DNA of 24,785 bases from a virus. Each line of letters starts with the position of its first letter. The first letter of the stretch is position 1. Positions 22,324-24,785 of the stretch are shown one piece after another. The stretch is from the IMG/VR virus record IMGVR_UViG_3300025168_000631, positions 1 to 24,785 of that record, one strand, 5' to 3'. A program made the translations under genes and the position numbers. The notes below the pieces were generated by a model. It saw nothing but the letters and a program-made list of their open reading frames with translations, was not told the origin of the DNA and searched no databases.

Positions 22324-22825
22324 TTTCCATCTCCCGCTCTGCGTACACTCCGTACATTGTTATTAAAATTGAATCTGCGTTCCATAAGGTAGGTTTTTGA
22401 TTAATATCAATATATTTAGAAGCCATCTCTTTAAGTTTATTTTTTCTATCTTTTTTTTCTTTTGGAAGTTTAATACCTAATTTTGTTTCCCACCATCTCA
22501 TCCATTTCTGTGGTGATACTTCTATTGTTTTAATTTTTTTGGCATTTAGTATTCCTAACCAAACTCCATAGTTTACTCCAAACTTAAACAAAGAACTTCT
22601 GCCGTCATGTGGCATTGCATGGACTTTTTCTATATATGCTACTATTTTTTTATGATATGCTTGTTTTGCCATAGTACATATAATTGTTCTACCAGATAAT
22701 GATTTATCACATTTGTATGCAGTTATTTTGTTTTTCTTTCTTATTTTATTATCTGTTGTTGTAAAGCTAATAGCCCCATTAGCACCAGGGTCTATACCTA
22801 TTATTGTTTTATCGTTCATATTCAT
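22313..22825 (-). CDS. RuvC-like Holliday-junction resolvase / RNase H-fold nuclease
   Basis: The product is 170 aa, the usual size for the family. Four acidic positions are expected for this fold, and I see three at the usual places: D12 in IIGIDPGANGAIS, E66 in AYIEKVHAMP, and D151 in WNADSILITMYG. SSLFKFGVNYGVWLGIL (77-93) and VSPQKWMRWW (103-112) are typical of the phage RuvC-like branch. It would cut branched DNA intermediates and so resolve recombination structures before packaging; Mg-dependent catalysis is family knowledge. The ATG overlaps the upstream TGA (ATGA), and an AAAGGATG ribosome site precedes it. The adjacent helicase and methylase confirm a replication/recombination context. 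Confidence 0.88.
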   Translation of the reverse strand: MNMNDKTIIGIDPGANGAISFTTTDNKIRKKNKITAYKCDKSLSGRTIICTMAKQAYHKKIVAYIEKVHAMPHDGRSSLFKFGVNYGVWLGILNAKKIKTIEVSPQKWMRWWETKLGIKLPKEKKDRKNKLKEMASKYIDINQKPTLWNADSILITMYGVYAEREMENGE

Positions 22826-23115
22826 TGTGCATCCTTTCTATGTGAATAGTTATGTGGACTTTTAACATACTTCTTCTTGTATGTTCTTTTTTGTTTTATT
22901 GGAGGATTGTATTTACTGCTAAGAATTTCACCATCAATCATTTCTATTAATTGGTGATGTTGTTCCAATCCCGACATTTCCGTATTCTTATATTTTTTAC
23001 ATCCTTTATTGAATACATCAATGGGTATATGCTTTGGGTGTTCTTCGCTATAAATAGAAAACCAATAACAATCTCTACTTACTTCAAAGTAACACCCGTG
23101 GCAACTTTTACGCAA
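22822..23115 (-). CDS. Small Cys-rich (probable zinc-binding) protein
   Basis: The product is 97 aa from a TTG start at 23115 that lies inside the end of the helicase gene. The next in-frame ATG is residue 47 and would remove the Cys-rich part, so TTG is preferred. C5-H-G-C8, C16 and C39 (MRKSCHGCYFEVSRDC, NKGCKKY) look like a four-Cys zinc site. The second half is basic (PPIKQKRTYKKKYVKSPHNY). No family name comes to mind. Between helicase and resolvase, a small DNA- or helicase-binding zinc protein is a sensible guess. The stop overlaps the resolvase ATG (ATGA). Confidence 0.6.
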   Translation of the reverse strand: MRKSCHGCYFEVSRDCYWFSIYSEEHPKHIPIDVFNKGCKKYKNTEMSGLEQHHQLIEMIDGEILSSKYNPPIKQKRTYKKKYVKSPHNYSHRKDAQ

Positions 23116-24421
23116 TGTTATCTTTCTCTGCCATTGAAGAGTTCATGTAGAATTTGCATCTACCTCCGTTGAATCCTACCATGTGTGTTCCTATTTTACC
23201 ATACCTACTTTTAGAAACTATAATCTCACTTTTATATGGATTGTATTTTTCACTATCAAAATTATGTCCATAGAATACAAACATTGCTGATTCTGCAGTC
23301 TGTTCAATTACACCTGATTCCGCATAATCACTCATACGAGGTCTTGGGTCTAATCGTTTTTCTATTTCTCTATTTAATTGTGATACTAATATGGCAGAAC
23401 AATCTTCTTGTTTACATATCCATTTGTATTCTTGCATTATCTTTTCAATCTCAAAACGTCTACCTTCTTTAATTCCTTCAACGTCTATTAATTGAATGTA
23501 ATCATCAATAACTACATCTGGTTTATGTTTAGCAATTTCACGAAGACAATCATTAAGAGTTCTTACATTGTCATACATAAGAAAATCTTTATAATTGTTT
23601 TTCATTACATCAGATACTAATTCAAACTCGTCTTTGTTTGTCTCAGATAGGTCATTTCGTCTTATATCTCCGTATTTAAGAGCGTTTGACTCCATTACTA
23701 CCATTTTCTTTAACATCTCTGTATTGCTCATTTCTCGATTAAATAACATTACTCTATACCCTTGTTCAATTAATCCTTTTACTATATTAATTACTAAGGT
23801 AGTCTTGCCATGGCCAGGTCTTCCTCCCAAAACAGTTATTTCTTTACGAGTCATTCCACCTGCAAATGTATCAAGATGTCCTAAGTTGAAAGGTATTAGA
23901 TTAGAGTCTTCTTCTACTGTTGCTTTCATCTCATCAACTAATACTTCAATGTCTTTGATTTTAGATGGTTGTATTTGCCTTAATTCATCTATTAATTTGC
24001 TATGTTTTTCTAATATACTACCTACTTGTTTATAGTCTTCATAACTTGCATTAAGTAAGGCTTCGGCTGATTTAGCAGTCTCTCTTTGTATGTATTTTTC
24101 CCATACAATTCTAGCATAATTTTCCACATTAGATGTACTAACAAAACTTTCTGTCAATCCACTAATATAATATGCTTTACTATCTCCATACATATCTTTT
24201 ACTTTGTTTGCTAATGTTACTACATCTATTTCTACTCCATCTTTATATAGGTCTGCCATTGATTCCCATATATTTCTATTGTCTATAGTGTAAAATGCCT
24301 TATTGTCTCTTATCCAAGCCATTGCAATTTCTTGTTCTCTCTCACCACCTTGTATTACACATCCTAATAAAGCCTGTTCTGCTTCGGACGCTGATGGTAA
24401 TTGTTTTACTTCTTTCTCCAT
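23108..24421 (-). CDS. dnaB: DnaB-family replicative DNA helicase
   Basis: The product is 437 aa, close to the usual ~450. The N-terminal domain (~8-110: LPSASEAEQALLGCVIQ, FYTIDNRNIWESMADLY, VEIDVVTL) is the helical DnaB N-domain. The C-terminal RecA/SF4 domain has Walker A GGRPGHGKTT (199-208), Walker B VVIDDYIQLI (303-312), SQLNRE (347-352) and DYAESGVIEQTAE (365-377), as in DnaB. It unwinds DNA at the phage fork as an ATP-driven hexamer. A strong AGGAGA ribosome site precedes the ATG. It is 11 bases downstream of the methylase stop, and its end overlaps the next gene. The primase, polymerase and loader, if present, lie outside this window. Confidence 0.95.
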   Translation of the reverse strand: MEKEVKQLPSASEAEQALLGCVIQGGEREQEIAMAWIRDNKAFYTIDNRNIWESMADLYKDGVEIDVVTLANKVKDMYGDSKAYYISGLTESFVSTSNVENYARIVWEKYIQRETAKSAEALLNASYEDYKQVGSILEKHSKLIDELRQIQPSKIKDIEVLVDEMKATVEEDSNLIPFNLGHLDTFAGGMTRKEITVLGGRPGHGKTTLVINIVKGLIEQGYRVMLFNREMSNTEMLKKMVVMESNALKYGDIRRNDLSETNKDEFELVSDVMKNNYKDFLMYDNVRTLNDCLREIAKHKPDVVIDDYIQLIDVEGIKEGRRFEIEKIMQEYKWICKQEDCSAILVSQLNREIEKRLDPRPRMSDYAESGVIEQTAESAMFVFYGHNFDSEKYNPYKSEIIVSKSRYGKIGTHMVGFNGGRCKFYMNSSMAEKDNIA

Positions 24422-24432
24422 TATGTCTCCTT

Positions 24433-24785
24433 TTAAAATAACCCTACTTGATTAGCAGGTTTATAATTTATTATTAAGTATTCTTTTCTTTCTATTTTTT
24501 TTGCATCATCTGTTGCTCCACAATATTTTAAGTTTATAGTTCTTACATCATAATCTTTATAAAGTTCAGCAACTTCCTCTCTGTAATCATAACTCACCAT
24601 AAACTTTCCACCTTCATTATGAATTTTATCTACTTTTTCTTTTAACCTTTGATGGTCTTCAGCAGTAAAATTATGTTGATAGTATTTGTTACCTTTTTCA
24701 TGGGCAACGTAGTATGGAGGGTCAAGATACCAAAAGTCTCCCTGTCTAGGATTGTATCTATCAATTAATTCAGCAAAATCAAGGT
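24433..24785 (-). CDS. dam: D12-class DNA adenine-N6 methyltransferase (N-terminus beyond window)
   Basis: This is the C-terminal 117 codons of a gene whose start lies beyond the right edge. Motif IV YLDPPYYV, preceded by FAELIDRYNPRQGDFW, is the catalytic signature of D12/Dam-type adenine methylases. The downstream HNFTAEDHQRLKEKVDKI, KFMVSYDY and RKEYLIINYKP are also typical of the family. It would methylate adenine, possibly GATC, using S-adenosylmethionine; the target is not readable from this part. It precedes the helicase by 11 bases in the same minus-strand operon. It may protect phage DNA from host restriction or mark origins. Confidence 0.9.
   Translation of the reverse strand, partial: LDFAELIDRYNPRQGDFWYLDPPYYVAHEKGNKYYQHNFTAEDHQRLKEKVDKIHNEGGKFMVSYDYREEVAELYKDYDVRTINLKYCGATDDAKKIERKEYLIINYKPANQVGLF

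Noticed and set aside
23595-24035. 146-codon plus-strand frame opposite the helicase gene (also 23236-23472 and 22951-23172).
   Set aside because: Antisense to a clear DnaB coding sequence; no family features.
1-24785. tRNA genes, CRISPR arrays, integrase/att sites, insertion sequences.
   Set aside because: None seen; nearly all sequence is coding and no repeat-spacer pattern or cloverleaf stood out by eye.

Overview
The window is an AT-rich, gene-dense piece of a tailed-phage genome with no bacterial housekeeping genes. Several small proteins match types common in marine phages: a DUF6321-type basic Cys protein (2690), a CWEGYE...VPNCVP mini-protein (2939) and a CGGCKKRR mini-protein (3598). 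A run of large coiled-coil or hydrophobic ejection-type proteins suggests a podovirus-like virion. The host cannot be named from the sequence. Heavy AGA/AAA/TTA codon use points to an AT-rich host. TAA, TGA and TAG all act as stops, so no code reassignment is needed.

Layout. (1) 1-3929, plus strand: about 17 very small genes packed with stop/start overlaps (ATGA, TAATG, TAATATG). They include a DUF6447-like protein, a protein with a HeH/SAP-like C-terminus, a cluster of secreted or membrane mini-proteins (972-2542) that may be a lysis or envelope module, and small basic Cys-pair proteins (2690-3774). (2) 3922-8238: virion exterior proteins, namely a 990-aa beta-rich tail or stabilisation-type protein, a 264-aa fibre/adhesin-like protein and a 163-aa Ala/Ser/Thr-rich structural protein. 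(3) 8241-22104: an ejection/internal-protein module of 227, 229, 347, 2862 and 950 aa. (4) 24785-22138, minus strand, convergent with the rest: a DNA replication and recombination operon with a D12-class adenine methylase (cut by the window edge), DnaB-type helicase, a small Cys-rich protein, a RuvC-like resolvase and a 61-aa protein.

Main discovery. The 2862-aa protein, placed where internal or ejected virion proteins lie, carries around residues 1554-1990 what looks like the catalytic core of a two-barrel (double-psi beta-barrel) RNA polymerase. There is a Lys-bearing first barrel (K1584, K1600, K1629), an SGR-containing start of a second barrel (about 1802), an RNPxxxPxDI motif (1936-1945) like the NPCLHPGDI motif of eukaryotic RdRPs and the RAPTLH motif of bacterial beta-prime, and then a DYDAD triad (D1976, D1978, D1980) in the position of DFDGD/DLDGD. 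I infer that this phage packages and injects its own RNA polymerase. That would parallel N4 in logic, but with the polymerase fold of the crAss-like phage/YonO/QDE-1 group. No tRNA, CRISPR array, integrase or insertion sequence was seen, and no stretch over 300 bases lacks a gene.
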